From assembly GCA_902475025.1 (NCBI GenBank), contig CABRXX010000039.1, forward strand, positions 1 to 23,703: a DNA stretch of 23,703 bases, read 5' to 3'. Position numbers and translations under genes: made by a program. Positions 16,749-23,389 of this stretch are shown in pieces; position 1 is the stretch's first letter; each line of letters opens with the position of its first letter. Origin of the DNA: Merdiplasma sp905207905 (GTDB lineage Bacteria; Bacillota; Clostridia; Lachnospirales; Lachnospiraceae). The notes below the pieces were generated by a model. The model worked only from the letters and a program-made list of their open reading frames with translations, did not search any database and was not told the origin of the DNA.

Positions 16749-16851
16749 GTAATTTGAACGTGGGATTTTTCCATCAGGGCTTTTGGTATTTGAAACCTAT
16801 GAAATAAAAACGCTTGGCAGGAGCGCACTGCGGCGAATTGGTATTTTGTTC

Positions 16852-16880
16852 TTGACAACCAGAGAAAAGTATATTACTAT
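16852..16880 (+). promoter_or_regulatory. recA promoter
   Basis: A consensus -35, TTGACA (16852-16857), stands 17 nt before TACTAT (16875-16880). The LexA operator is 15 nt downstream of the -10, where a bound repressor would block early transcription. The leader to recA is about 110 nt. Confidence 0.8.
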
Positions 16881-16895
16881 GGGAAAAGCAAAGAC

Positions 16896-16907
16896 GAACA
16901 TAAGTTC
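16896..16907. promoter_or_regulatory. LexA (SOS) operator of recA
   Basis: GAACATAAGTTC at 16896-16907 (preceded by C) fits the Gram-positive LexA box GAAC-N4-GTTC. Its position just past the recA -10 is as expected for SOS control. No lexA gene is in the window. Confidence 0.8.
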
Positions 16908-16999
16908 TATAATTCCTTCTGAGGAAGGGCGTTTCGGAAAGATTTTCTGCAGACCGATAGTGGAAAGCAGAAAAAAGATGGAAAAGAAGGAGAATGATT

Positions 17000-18034
17000 A
17001 TGGCAAATGAAGATAAATTAAAAGCGCTGGATGCGGCTCTGGCCCAGATTGAGAAGCAGTTTGGAAAGGGTTCGGTGATGAAGCTGGGAGATTCCGGGAC
17101 GAACATGAATGTGGAGACGGTTTCCACCGGTTCCCTGAGCCTGGATATAGCCCTGGGCCTGGGAGGCATTCCTAAGGGAAGAATCGTGGAGATCTACGGT
17201 CCTGAGTCTAGTGGTAAAACCACAGTGGCGCTGCATATGGTGGCAGAAGTGCAGAAGCAGGGAGGTATTGCCGGATTTATTGATGCTGAGCATGCGCTGG
17301 ATCCGGTGTATGCCAAGAATATTGGTGTGGACATAGACAATCTTTATATTTCACAGCCGGACAATGGAGAGCAGGCTTTGGAGATCACGGAGACGATGGT
17401 GCGCTCCGGGGCAGTGGATATTATTATTGTGGACTCCGTGGCGGCTCTGGTTCCCAAGGCAGAGATTGACGGAGACATGGGAGATTCTCATGTGGGTCTT
17501 CAGGCACGGCTGATGTCGCAGGCCCTGCGAAAGCTCACCGGCGTGATCAGCAAGTCCAACTGTACGGTGATCTTTATCAACCAGCTTCGTGAGAAGGTAG
17601 GTGTCATGTTTGGAAATCCGGAGACTACCACCGGAGGCCGGGCGCTGAAGTTCTATTCTTCCATCCGTATGGATGTTCGGCGGATTGAGTCCCTGAAACA
17701 GGGAGGAGAGGTGATCGGCAACCGCACCAGAATCAAGGTGGTCAAGAATAAGATCGCTCCGCCCTTTAAGGAGGCTGAGTTCGATATTATGTTTGGCAAA
17801 GGCATCTCAAGAGAAGGTGATGTGCTGGATCTGGCTGTCAGTGAGAATATTGTAAATAAGAGCGGTGCCTGGTATGCCTATGAGGACAATAAGATCGGTC
17901 AGGGCCGGGAGAATGCCAAGATCTATTTAAAAGAGCATCCTGAGACAATGGAGGAGATCGAGCGGAAGGTACGGATCAGCCGGGGACTTTTGGAGGAGGA
18001 ACATGCTGATAACGAGAGTGGAGCCGGAGAATAA
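17000..18034 (+). CDS. recA: Recombinase A
   Basis: Forms filaments on single-stranded DNA, drives strand exchange and triggers LexA self-cleavage. The 344 residues have the N-terminal helix with KQFGKGSVMKLG, Walker A GPESSGKT (67-74), the MAW region IDAEHALDP, Walker B (DIIIVDSVAAL), loop L1 with EIDGDMGDSHVGLQAR, FINQLREKVGVMFG, and L2 NPETTTGGRALKFY. I chose the ATG at 17000, with GGAG 7 nt upstream; the ATG at 16994 is too close to it. The acidic C-terminal tail is short. It is SOS-regulated through the operator at 16896. The last 32 nt overlap recX, so RecA and its regulator are translationally linked. Confidence 0.99.
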   Translation: MANEDKLKALDAALAQIEKQFGKGSVMKLGDSGTNMNVETVSTGSLSLDIALGLGGIPKGRIVEIYGPESSGKTTVALHMVAEVQKQGGIAGFIDAEHALDPVYAKNIGVDIDNLYISQPDNGEQALEITETMVRSGAVDIIIVDSVAALVPKAEIDGDMGDSHVGLQARLMSQALRKLTGVISKSNCTVIFINQLREKVGVMFGNPETTTGGRALKFYSSIRMDVRRIESLKQGGEVIGNRTRIKVVKNKIAPPFKEAEFDIMFGKGISREGDVLDLAVSENIVNKSGAWYAYEDNKIGQGRENAKIYLKEHPETMEEIERKVRISRGLLEEEHADNESGAGE

Positions 18035-18596
18035 AAGCCGGTATCGCATCTGGCTGAACGATGAGCCAGCCTTTCGCCTTTATAAGGCGGAGGTTTTAAG
18101 GTATGGAATCCGGGAGGGAGAGGAGCTTTCCCGAGAAATGCAGGAGGAGATTTACAGCGCAGTTTTGCTGAAGCGGGCAAAACTGCGCTGCATGCATCTT
18201 CTGGAGCGGATGGACAAGACAGAGCAGCAGCTGCGCTGTAAATTAAAACAGGAGGAATATCCGGATGCGGTGGCAGAAGACGCCATTGCTTATGTAAAGT
18301 CCTATGGCTATGTGGATGATTTTCGCTACGCCCTGAATTATATTGAGAGCCAGAAGGAGAGAAAGAGCAGGCAGCAGATCCAGTTTGAGCTTAGGAACAG
18401 AGGAATATCAGGTGAAACGGTGTCCGCTGCCTTTGAAGAGTCGGAGCCAGTGGATGTAAAGGCTCAGATTTTGCGGCTGGCAAAGAAAAAACGATTCGAT
18501 CTTCACAGCCAGGATCCAATCAGCAGACAGAAATTTTGTCAATTTTTACTAAGAAAGGGTTTTTCCTATTCAGATATTAAGAAAGCATTGACATAA
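18003..18596 (+). CDS. recX: RecX regulatory protein
   Basis: Binds the RecA filament and limits its activity. The 197 residues consist mostly of the three-helix repeats of the family. Seen are LLERMDKTEQQLRCKLKQ, the AIAYVKSYGYVDDFRYA segment, the SRQQIQFELRNRGIS region and the C-terminal RKGFSYSDIKKAL. The first ~60 residues form an extra N-terminal part, as in other Firmicutes RecX. The ATG at 18003 lies in the recA coding end, right after GGAGGAGGA, which supports coupled translation. The 3' end (codons TTG ACA TAA) doubles as the -35 of the next promoter. Confidence 0.9.
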   Translation: MLITRVEPENKSRYRIWLNDEPAFRLYKAEVLRYGIREGEELSREMQEEIYSAVLLKRAKLRCMHLLERMDKTEQQLRCKLKQEEYPDAVAEDAIAYVKSYGYVDDFRYALNYIESQKERKSRQQIQFELRNRGISGETVSAAFEESEPVDVKAQILRLAKKKRFDLHSQDPISRQKFCQFLLRKGFSYSDIKKALT

Positions 18597-18616
18597 TTCA
18601 CGAAAAAGGATAAAAT
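18588..18616 (+). promoter_or_regulatory. rny promoter overlapping the recX end
   Basis: Consensus TTGACA (18588-18593) stands 17 nt before TAAAAT (18611-18616). The -35 is formed by the last two sense codons of recX. The rny start is about 48 nt past the -10, with AAGGAGGTG at 18650-18658. Confidence 0.75.
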
Positions 18617-18663
18617 TGTAATGTTGTTTCCGAACAATGAAAATCAAATAAGGAGGTGCTCCT

Positions 18664-20223
18664 GTGCAGACTGATGCAGTGATGATCATAATTGCTGTTT
18701 TGATCACACTGGTTGTTGCGGTACCGGTTACCAGTCTGATTGCCGTGAACTACAGAAAGAAATTTGTAGAAGCCAAGATCGGCAGTGCAGAAGAAAAAGC
18801 CAGACAGATTATCGATGACGCATTAAAGACTGCAGAGACCAAAAAGCGTGAGGCACTTCTGGAAGCGAAGGAAGAATCTTTGAAGATGAAAAATGAGTCT
18901 GAAAAAGAGACAAGAGAGCGCAGAACAGAATTGCAGCGTTATGAAAAGCGGGTTTTGTCAAAGGAAGAGAGTGTTGACAAAAAAGCAGAATCTCTGGAAC
19001 GTCGTGAGACCAGCATTACAGCAAAAGAAGAAGATCTGAAAAGGAAGCGTGCAGAAGTTGAAAAACTTCATGGACAAAGAGTACAGGAACTGGAGCGAAT
19101 CTCAGGTTTAACCTCCGAACAAGCAAAAGATTATCTTTTAAAAACTGTTGAAGACGAAGTAAAAACGGACACTGCCAAGTTATATAAAGAACTTGAGAGC
19201 AGGGCCAAAGAGGAAGCGAACAAGAAGGCGAAGGAGTGTGTGGTGACAGCCATTCAAAGATGTGCTGCTGATCATGTATCCGAGACCACCATCTCTGTTG
19301 TGCAGCTTCCCAATGATGAGATGAAGGGCCGGATTATTGGTCGTGAGGGCCGGAATATCCGTACTTTGGAGACCATGACCGGAGTGGATCTGATTATTGA
19401 CGATACACCGGAAGCAGTGATTTTATCCGGCTTCGATCCGATCCGACGGGAAGTGGCCAGGATTGCACTGGAAAAGCTGATTGTGGATGGAAGAATTCAT
19501 CCGGCCAGAATCGAAGAGATGGTAGAGAAGGCGCAGAAGGAAGTGGACGCCATGATCCGGGAGGAAGGAGAGTCTGCTGCCCTGGAAGTGGGTGTGCATG
19601 GCATCCATCCGGAGTTGATTCGGCTGCTGGGACGTATGAAATTCCGTACCAGCTATGGTCAGAATGCGCTGAAGCATTCTATCGAGGTCGCTCATCTGTC
19701 AGGACTTCTGGCAGGAGAGATCGGCGTGGACGTTCGCATGGCCAAACGTGCAGGTTTGCTGCATGATATTGGTAAGTCCATAGACCATGATGTGGAGGGA
19801 TCCCATATTCAGATCGGTGCGGATCTGTGTAGAAAATACAAAGAATCAGCCATCGTTGTGAATGCGGTGGAGGCTCATCATGGAGATGTGGAGGCAACGT
19901 CTCTCATTGCCTGCATTGTACAGGCTGCCGATACCATTTCAGCTGCCCGGCCAGGCGCCAGAAGAGAGACACTGGAAACATATACCAACAGATTAAAACA
20001 GTTAGAAGATATCACCAATGGCTTTAAAGGTGTAGAAAAATCATTTGCTATACAGGCGGGAAGAGAGATTCGTATTATGGTTGTTCCAGATCAGGTAAAT
20101 GATGCGGAGATGGTGCTTATGGCAAGAGACATTGCCAAGCAGATTGAGGCAGAACTGGAATATCCGGGCCAGATCAAGGTCAGCGTGATCCGGGAATCAA
20201 GAGTTGTGGATTACGCAAAATAA
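18664..20223 (+). CDS. rny: Ribonuclease Y
   Basis: Membrane-anchored endonuclease that starts mRNA decay and processing in Firmicutes. The 519 residues are arranged as in the family: one N-terminal membrane helix (about 5-28), a long charged coiled coil (about 35-190), a KH RNA-binding domain with GRIIGREGRNIR (222-233, GxxG at 226-229), and an HD domain with H338 and H367-D368 in LLHDIGK, followed by EAHHGDVEA. It has a GTG start at 18664 with a near-perfect anti-16S site. It has its own promoter (18588) and a large hairpin terminator at 20245. The recA-recX-rny order is common in Clostridia. The N-terminal third uses more AAA/GAA codons than neighbouring genes, as expected for a coiled coil. 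Confidence 0.97.
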   Translation: MQTDAVMIIIAVLITLVVAVPVTSLIAVNYRKKFVEAKIGSAEEKARQIIDDALKTAETKKREALLEAKEESLKMKNESEKETRERRTELQRYEKRVLSKEESVDKKAESLERRETSITAKEEDLKRKRAEVEKLHGQRVQELERISGLTSEQAKDYLLKTVEDEVKTDTAKLYKELESRAKEEANKKAKECVVTAIQRCAADHVSETTISVVQLPNDEMKGRIIGREGRNIRTLETMTGVDLIIDDTPEAVILSGFDPIRREVARIALEKLIVDGRIHPARIEEMVEKAQKEVDAMIREEGESAALEVGVHGIHPELIRLLGRMKFRTSYGQNALKHSIEVAHLSGLLAGEIGVDVRMAKRAGLLHDIGKSIDHDVEGSHIQIGADLCRKYKESAIVVNAVEAHHGDVEATSLIACIVQAADTISAARPGARRETLETYTNRLKQLEDITNGFKGVEKSFAIQAGREIRIMVVPDQVNDAEMVLMARDIAKQIEAELEYPGQIKVSVIRESRVVDYAK

Positions 20224-20244
20224 TATAGAACCAGAGAGAACAGG

Positions 20245-20374
20245 CAGGGGATGTTGCAAAATATCTTCGGTGGTATCCTTTCGGGTGATTTTCTCCAAAA
20301 ACGAATATGTTTTCGGAGAAAATTGCACCGAAAATCCACTGGGATTAGCATTTTGCAGCATCTCCTGTTTTTTT
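20245..20374 (+). terminator. Long hairpin terminator of rny / palindromic repeat element
   Basis: Bases 20245-20262 pair with 20350-20367 over 18 bp, with G-T wobbles at two places, followed by T7 (20368-20374). Inside, ATTTTCTCC (20288-20296) pairs with GGAGAAAAT (20315-20323), then AAAAC with GTTTT around a GAATAT loop, and GTGG (20270-20273) with CCAC (20336-20339). The size (123 nt) is far beyond a simple terminator. Confidence 0.65.
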
Positions 20375-20408
20375 ATGTCATAGGAAATTGCGTCCTATGA
20401 CATAAAAA
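20370..20408. repeat. Perfect 16-bp inverted repeat
   Basis: TTTTTATGTCATAGGA (20370-20385) and TCCTATGACATAAAAA (20393-20408) are exact inverse copies with a 7-nt spacer. The left arm includes the T-run of the preceding terminator, so pairing here could sequester that T-run. It may be a hairpin or an operator-like site. Confidence 0.75.
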
Positions 20409-20478
20409 GCCCGTAGGGCAAATATGCGCAGCTACGCGCGCGGAATAAAGATGTGCTGCTTAGAAAACTGGTTTGCGG

Positions 20479-20495
20479 AGTGTGCGATGCACACT
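20479..20495 (+). other. Short strong hairpin before the SpoIIM-like gene
   Basis: AGTGTGC (20479-20485) and GCACACT (20489-20495) form a 7-bp stem with a GAT loop, followed by TTGTTCT. It is a weak terminator candidate. Confidence 0.35.
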
Positions 20496-20555
20496 TTGTT
20501 CTATCGTTCCCGTTTTGCCCATAAGATACAGTGAGGGAAACAATGGGAGAACTGT

Positions 20556-21134
20556 ATGAAAAAGAGGGAGACAACGATGCTGCTTTTACTCTTCTGCGGA
20601 GGAATTTTGGGAGGCCTTTTGCTTCCCAGGTGGCTGTTTCTAAATGGAGGGATGGAGCTTGCCTTTTTAAACGCTGCGGCGTTACAGGAGTATCAGGCCT
20701 TGCGATTGAATTATTATAGGCTGTTGAAGGAGGTGGCGGTAAACCGGCTGACGTTGTTTCTGCTGCTGTTTTTTTCTTCTTACACCGCAGCCGGAATCTG
20801 GATTTTGTCAGGAACGGCAGCATTTTTCGGCCTCTCTGTGGGCGTGTTCACAGCTCTTTTGGTGATGCAGATGAAGTACTGGGGGATTTTATTCGGCATC
20901 TGTGCGCTGATTCCCCACTGGTTATTTTATGGAGTCTGTGGAAGGGAGTTGGCATTTTTTCAGCTCCGAAGGAGAGAAAGGACGCTGCTTTGCAATGAGA
21001 ATGTGGTGCCCTCCTACAATAAAAAGGTATTTTTGGATTTTTTAAAGATGCTGGGGATCCTGCTTGCAGGAATCATTGCAGAAGTTTATGTAAATCCATG
21101 GATCTTGAAATTATTTTTCCAGATGTATCAATAG
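20556..21134 (+). CDS. spoIIM: SpoIIM-like (stage II sporulation M) membrane protein
   Basis: This is 192 residues with about five hydrophobic helices: residues 8-28, 65-86, 88-106, 108-128 and 160-188. The small-residue-rich first helix (CGGILGGLLLP) and the last helix ending in AEVYVNPWILK match SpoIIM-type proteins, which with SpoIID and SpoIIP remodel septal peptidoglycan during engulfment. Length is near the usual 200-215. The ATG at 20556 has GGGAGA 5 nt upstream; an ATG at 20577 with GAGGGAG is almost as good. It is a single gene between the structured region and a strong terminator. I see no sporulation promoter. Family call by overall pattern, moderately sure. Confidence 0.65.
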   Translation: MKKRETTMLLLLFCGGILGGLLLPRWLFLNGGMELAFLNAAALQEYQALRLNYYRLLKEVAVNRLTLFLLLFFSSYTAAGIWILSGTAAFFGLSVGVFTALLVMQMKYWGILFGICALIPHWLFYGVCGRELAFFQLRRRERTLLCNENVVPSYNKKVFLDFLKMLGILLAGIIAEVYVNPWILKLFFQMYQ

Positions 21135-21149
21135 ATCAGTGTACATATC

Positions 21150-21171
21150 AAAAAACGGCTGTGAAACAGCC
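21150..21171 (-). terminator. Terminator-like hairpin facing the minus strand
   Basis: On the minus strand GGCTGT-TTC-ACAGCC (21171-21157) is followed by G and T6. It has the right form for an intrinsic terminator, but no minus-strand gene is seen nearby. Confidence 0.4.
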
Positions 21172-21222
21172 AATTCCAGCTGTTACGGCGGAACTGTTAC
21201 AAATATTTCTATAAAATAATAG

Positions 21223-21248
21223 AAAACAGGTGACTTTACCTGTTTTTT
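21223..21248 (+). terminator. Intrinsic terminator after the SpoIIM-like gene
   Basis: AAAACAGGT (21223-21231) pairs with ACCTGTTTT (21238-21246) around a 6-nt loop, and the T-run continues to 21248. The A-run on the other side means it may work in both directions. Confidence 0.85.
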
Positions 21249-21256
21249 GTGCTATA

Positions 21257-21285
21257 TTGAAATATAACGAATCCTTGTTTATTGT
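21257..21285 (+). promoter_or_regulatory. Candidate deoD operon promoter
   Basis: TTGAAA (21257-21262) stands 17 nt before TATTGT (21280-21285). A second candidate -10 is TATAAG at 21320-21325, with a poor -35. I see no purine riboswitch in the leader. Confidence 0.35.
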
Positions 21286-21360
21286 GCAAAATGTTCAAAA
21301 CAGTGGATGATCCTGTTTGTATAAGCGGACAGGAAGAATAGAGAGGAGGAATATCGCAGT

Positions 21361-22065
21361 ATGTCAACAGCGCATAATAGTGCTAAGATGGGAGATATCG
21401 CGGAAACCGTTCTGCTTCCGGGAGATCCTTTGAGAGCCAAATTTATTGCAGAGAATTTTCTGGAGGATGTGGTTCAGTTTAACTCTGTGAGAAATATGTT
21501 TGGTTTTACTGGAACCTACAAAGGCAAAAAGGTGTCTGTTATGGGAACAGGTATGGGATGTGCTTCCATCGGAATTTATTCTTATGAACTGATCCATTTT
21601 TACGGCGTGAAGAATTTGATCCGTATCGGGTCCTGCGGAGCTATGCAGGAGAACCTGAAGTTGGGCGATATCGTGATGGCTATTGGCGCCAGCACGGATT
21701 CCAATTATGCTCATCAGTATCAGCTTCCGGGAACGATTTCAGCCACCGCTTCCTATGAACTTCTGGTAAAGGCTCAGCAGTCAGCCCAAAAGCATCAGTT
21801 CCCCCATGTGGTGGGAAATGTATTGTCTTCTGACATTTTCTACGGAGAGACGCAGGAGTGGAAGATCTGGGCAAAGATGGGAACTCTTGCAGCCGAGATG
21901 GAGAGTTTTGCACTGTATTGCAATGCCGCCAGAGCGGGAGTCAATGCTCTGGGCATCTTTACGGTGTCTGATTCTATGGTGACCGGGGAGGCTATGCCGG
22001 CAGAAGAGCGCCAGACAAGCTTCACCAACATGATGACCGTTGCCCTGGAGACGGCCTGTGAGTAG
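21361..22065 (+). CDS. deoD: Purine nucleoside phosphorylase, DeoD type
   Basis: Splits purine (deoxy)nucleosides with phosphate into base and (deoxy)ribose 1-phosphate. The 234 residues match the hexameric bacterial PNP: His5 near the N-terminus, GDPLRAKFIA (21-30, phosphate site), MGTGMGCASIGIYSYEL, RIGSCGA, EMESFAL (ribose/base site) and VSDSMVTGE with the catalytic Asp. The ATG at 21361 follows GAGGAGG. Two genes for nucleoside import follow in the same direction, so the enzyme probably acts on what the transporter brings in. There is 61 nt to the next gene without a terminator. Confidence 0.97.
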   Translation: MSTAHNSAKMGDIAETVLLPGDPLRAKFIAENFLEDVVQFNSVRNMFGFTGTYKGKKVSVMGTGMGCASIGIYSYELIHFYGVKNLIRIGSCGAMQENLKLGDIVMAIGASTDSNYAHQYQLPGTISATASYELLVKAQQSAQKHQFPHVVGNVLSSDIFYGETQEWKIWAKMGTLAAEMESFALYCNAARAGVNALGIFTVSDSMVTGEAMPAEERQTSFTNMMTVALETACE

Positions 22066-22126
22066 AGGGAATGGGTATCATTCCAAGAGATACTTCAAAT
22101 AAAGTTTATCGAGAGGAGAAACAAGA

Positions 22127-23293
22127 ATGAAGAAAGCATTAGCATTTACCCTGTCTTTGGCTATGGTGATGTCCATGGCAACCGGATGCAGCAGCAAGCC
22201 TAAGGAGACGGAAGCTCCCAAAGCAGAAACAGAGGCAAAAACAGAAGCCGGTGTGGAGACGGAAGCTTCCACAGAGAAGACTACTTCCGGCGATACTTAT
22301 AAGGCTGCGCTGCTGGTTCCGGGCACTTTAGGCGACAAATCTTTCTGGGATTCTTCCAACGAGGGTCTGCAGAAGCTGAAAGATGAGCTGGGAGAAGAAG
22401 TGTTTGATTTCAAAGTAGAGCAGATGGGCGGAAACGCTGCAGATATGGCAGATTATGAGCCTACTTTTCTGGATTACGCGGATACAGGAGAGTATGATGT
22501 GATTATCACCGGTTCCTGGCAGTGTGTGGATGCATTGATTGCTGCTATGGAGATGTATCCGGATCAGAAATTCATCCTGTTCGATGAGGAGTTTGATTTT
22601 GAAGGAAACGGAAATCCTGAGACTCTTTACAACGTACTGTTTAAGCAGAACGAGGTTTCTTACCTGGTAGGTGCTGCAGCAGCTATGATGTCTGAGAGCG
22701 GAATCATCAGCTTCTTAGGCGGAATGGACGGAAAAGTAATTCATGACTTTATGGTAGGCTATATCCAGGGTGCAAAGGATACCAACCCGGACATCAAAGT
22801 GGCAGTCAGCATGGTAGGAAACTATGAAGACTCCGCAAAAGGTAAAGATCTGTCTCTGGCTATGTACAATGCAGGCGCAGACGTTGGATTTAACGTAGCA
22901 GGAAATGCAGGACTTGGATTGATCGAAGCTGCTGCTGAGACCGGAAAGTATGCATTTGGTGTTGACTCTGACCAGGCAGCGCTGCTTCCGGATTATGCAG
23001 ATTATATTCCTTCTTCTGCATTGAAGAATGTAGGAGATGCTCTGTACCGTGCCATCAAGCTGGATATGGAAGGAAGCCTTGGCTGGGGTACTGTAGAATC
23101 TCTTGGATTTGCAGAGAATGGTGTTGCTCTTGTGAAAGATGCTCATTATGAGTCTATCGTTCCGGAAGAAGTACGGACTGCTGTGGATGAACTGGAAGAG
23201 AAGATCACCAACGGTGAGATTACTGTTCTGTCCTCCAACACCATGACCACTGAAGAAATTGATGAGCTGAAAGCTTCCGTAGCTGTTCAGTAA
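22127..23293 (+). CDS. BMP/PnrA family substrate-binding lipoprotein (purine nucleoside type)
   Basis: This is 388 residues. It has a signal peptide with KK at the start, a hydrophobic core and a lipobox ending at Cys21 (MATGC), so it is a membrane-anchored lipoprotein. A flexible E/T/K/A-rich linker (about 25-55) follows, then the two-lobe binding fold of the BMP family: LGDKSFWDSSNEGLQKL near the start, VIITGSW, ILFDEEFDF, a central FLGGMDGKVIHDFMVGY, and GVDSDQAALLPDY. Members such as PnrA and Med-type proteins bind purine nucleosides. The deoD gene before and the ABC ATPase after support this. GAGAGGAGA precedes the ATG. It is probably made in excess of the ATPase, because a strong terminator follows. 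Confidence 0.92.
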   Translation: MKKALAFTLSLAMVMSMATGCSSKPKETEAPKAETEAKTEAGVETEASTEKTTSGDTYKAALLVPGTLGDKSFWDSSNEGLQKLKDELGEEVFDFKVEQMGGNAADMADYEPTFLDYADTGEYDVIITGSWQCVDALIAAMEMYPDQKFILFDEEFDFEGNGNPETLYNVLFKQNEVSYLVGAAAAMMSESGIISFLGGMDGKVIHDFMVGYIQGAKDTNPDIKVAVSMVGNYEDSAKGKDLSLAMYNAGADVGFNVAGNAGLGLIEAAAETGKYAFGVDSDQAALLPDYADYIPSSALKNVGDALYRAIKLDMEGSLGWGTVESLGFAENGVALVKDAHYESIVPEEVRTAVDELEEKITNGEITVLSSNTMTTEEIDELKASVAVQ

Positions 23294-23304
23294 GATTTTT
23301 AAAA

Positions 23305-23344
23305 GGGAGGCTGCCGGATTTTGCTGGGGCAGACCTCCCTTTTT
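23305..23344 (+). terminator. Strong terminator between binding protein and ABC ATPase genes
   Basis: GGGAGG-CTGCC (23305-23315) pairs with GGCAG-A-CCTCCC (23328-23339), 11 bp with one bulged A, followed by T5 (23340-23344). Partial read-through would give less transporter than binding protein. Confidence 0.85.
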
Positions 23345-23389
23345 CCATTGTGAATACTTAATGAAAGAGAAGGCGGTGAGCAGGTGGAT

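Larger units (their letters stand above)
16623..16999. other. 377-nt intergenic region upstream of recA
   Basis: It contains the terminator of the rseP block (16716-16748), the recA promoter (16852-16880), the LexA operator (16896-16907), a small leader hairpin CCTTC/GAAGG at 16915-16928, and the recA ribosome binding site. Bases 16750-16850 show nothing I can name. Confidence 0.6.
20224..20555. other. 332-nt structured intergenic region between rny and the SpoIIM-like gene
   Basis: It holds, in order, a long hairpin ending in T7 (20245-20374), a perfect 16-bp inverted repeat (20370-20408), a GCCC-gta-GGGC hairpin (20409-20419), and AGTGTGC/GCACACT (20479-20495) followed by TTGTTCT. I find no open frame with a binding site and no convincing promoter for the downstream gene. 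It could be a structured RNA, a small mobile repeat or stacked terminators. Confidence 0.55.

Noticed and set aside
16783..17010. 75-codon open frame upstream of recA
   Set aside because: It overlaps the recA promoter, the LexA box and the recA start, and has no binding site.
20245..20408. Complete insertion sequence or MITE
   Set aside because: There is no transposase and no clear target-site duplication; kept only as a palindromic element.
21249..21360. Purine riboswitch in the deoD leader
   Set aside because: No conserved three-way junction core or loop-loop pattern is visible.
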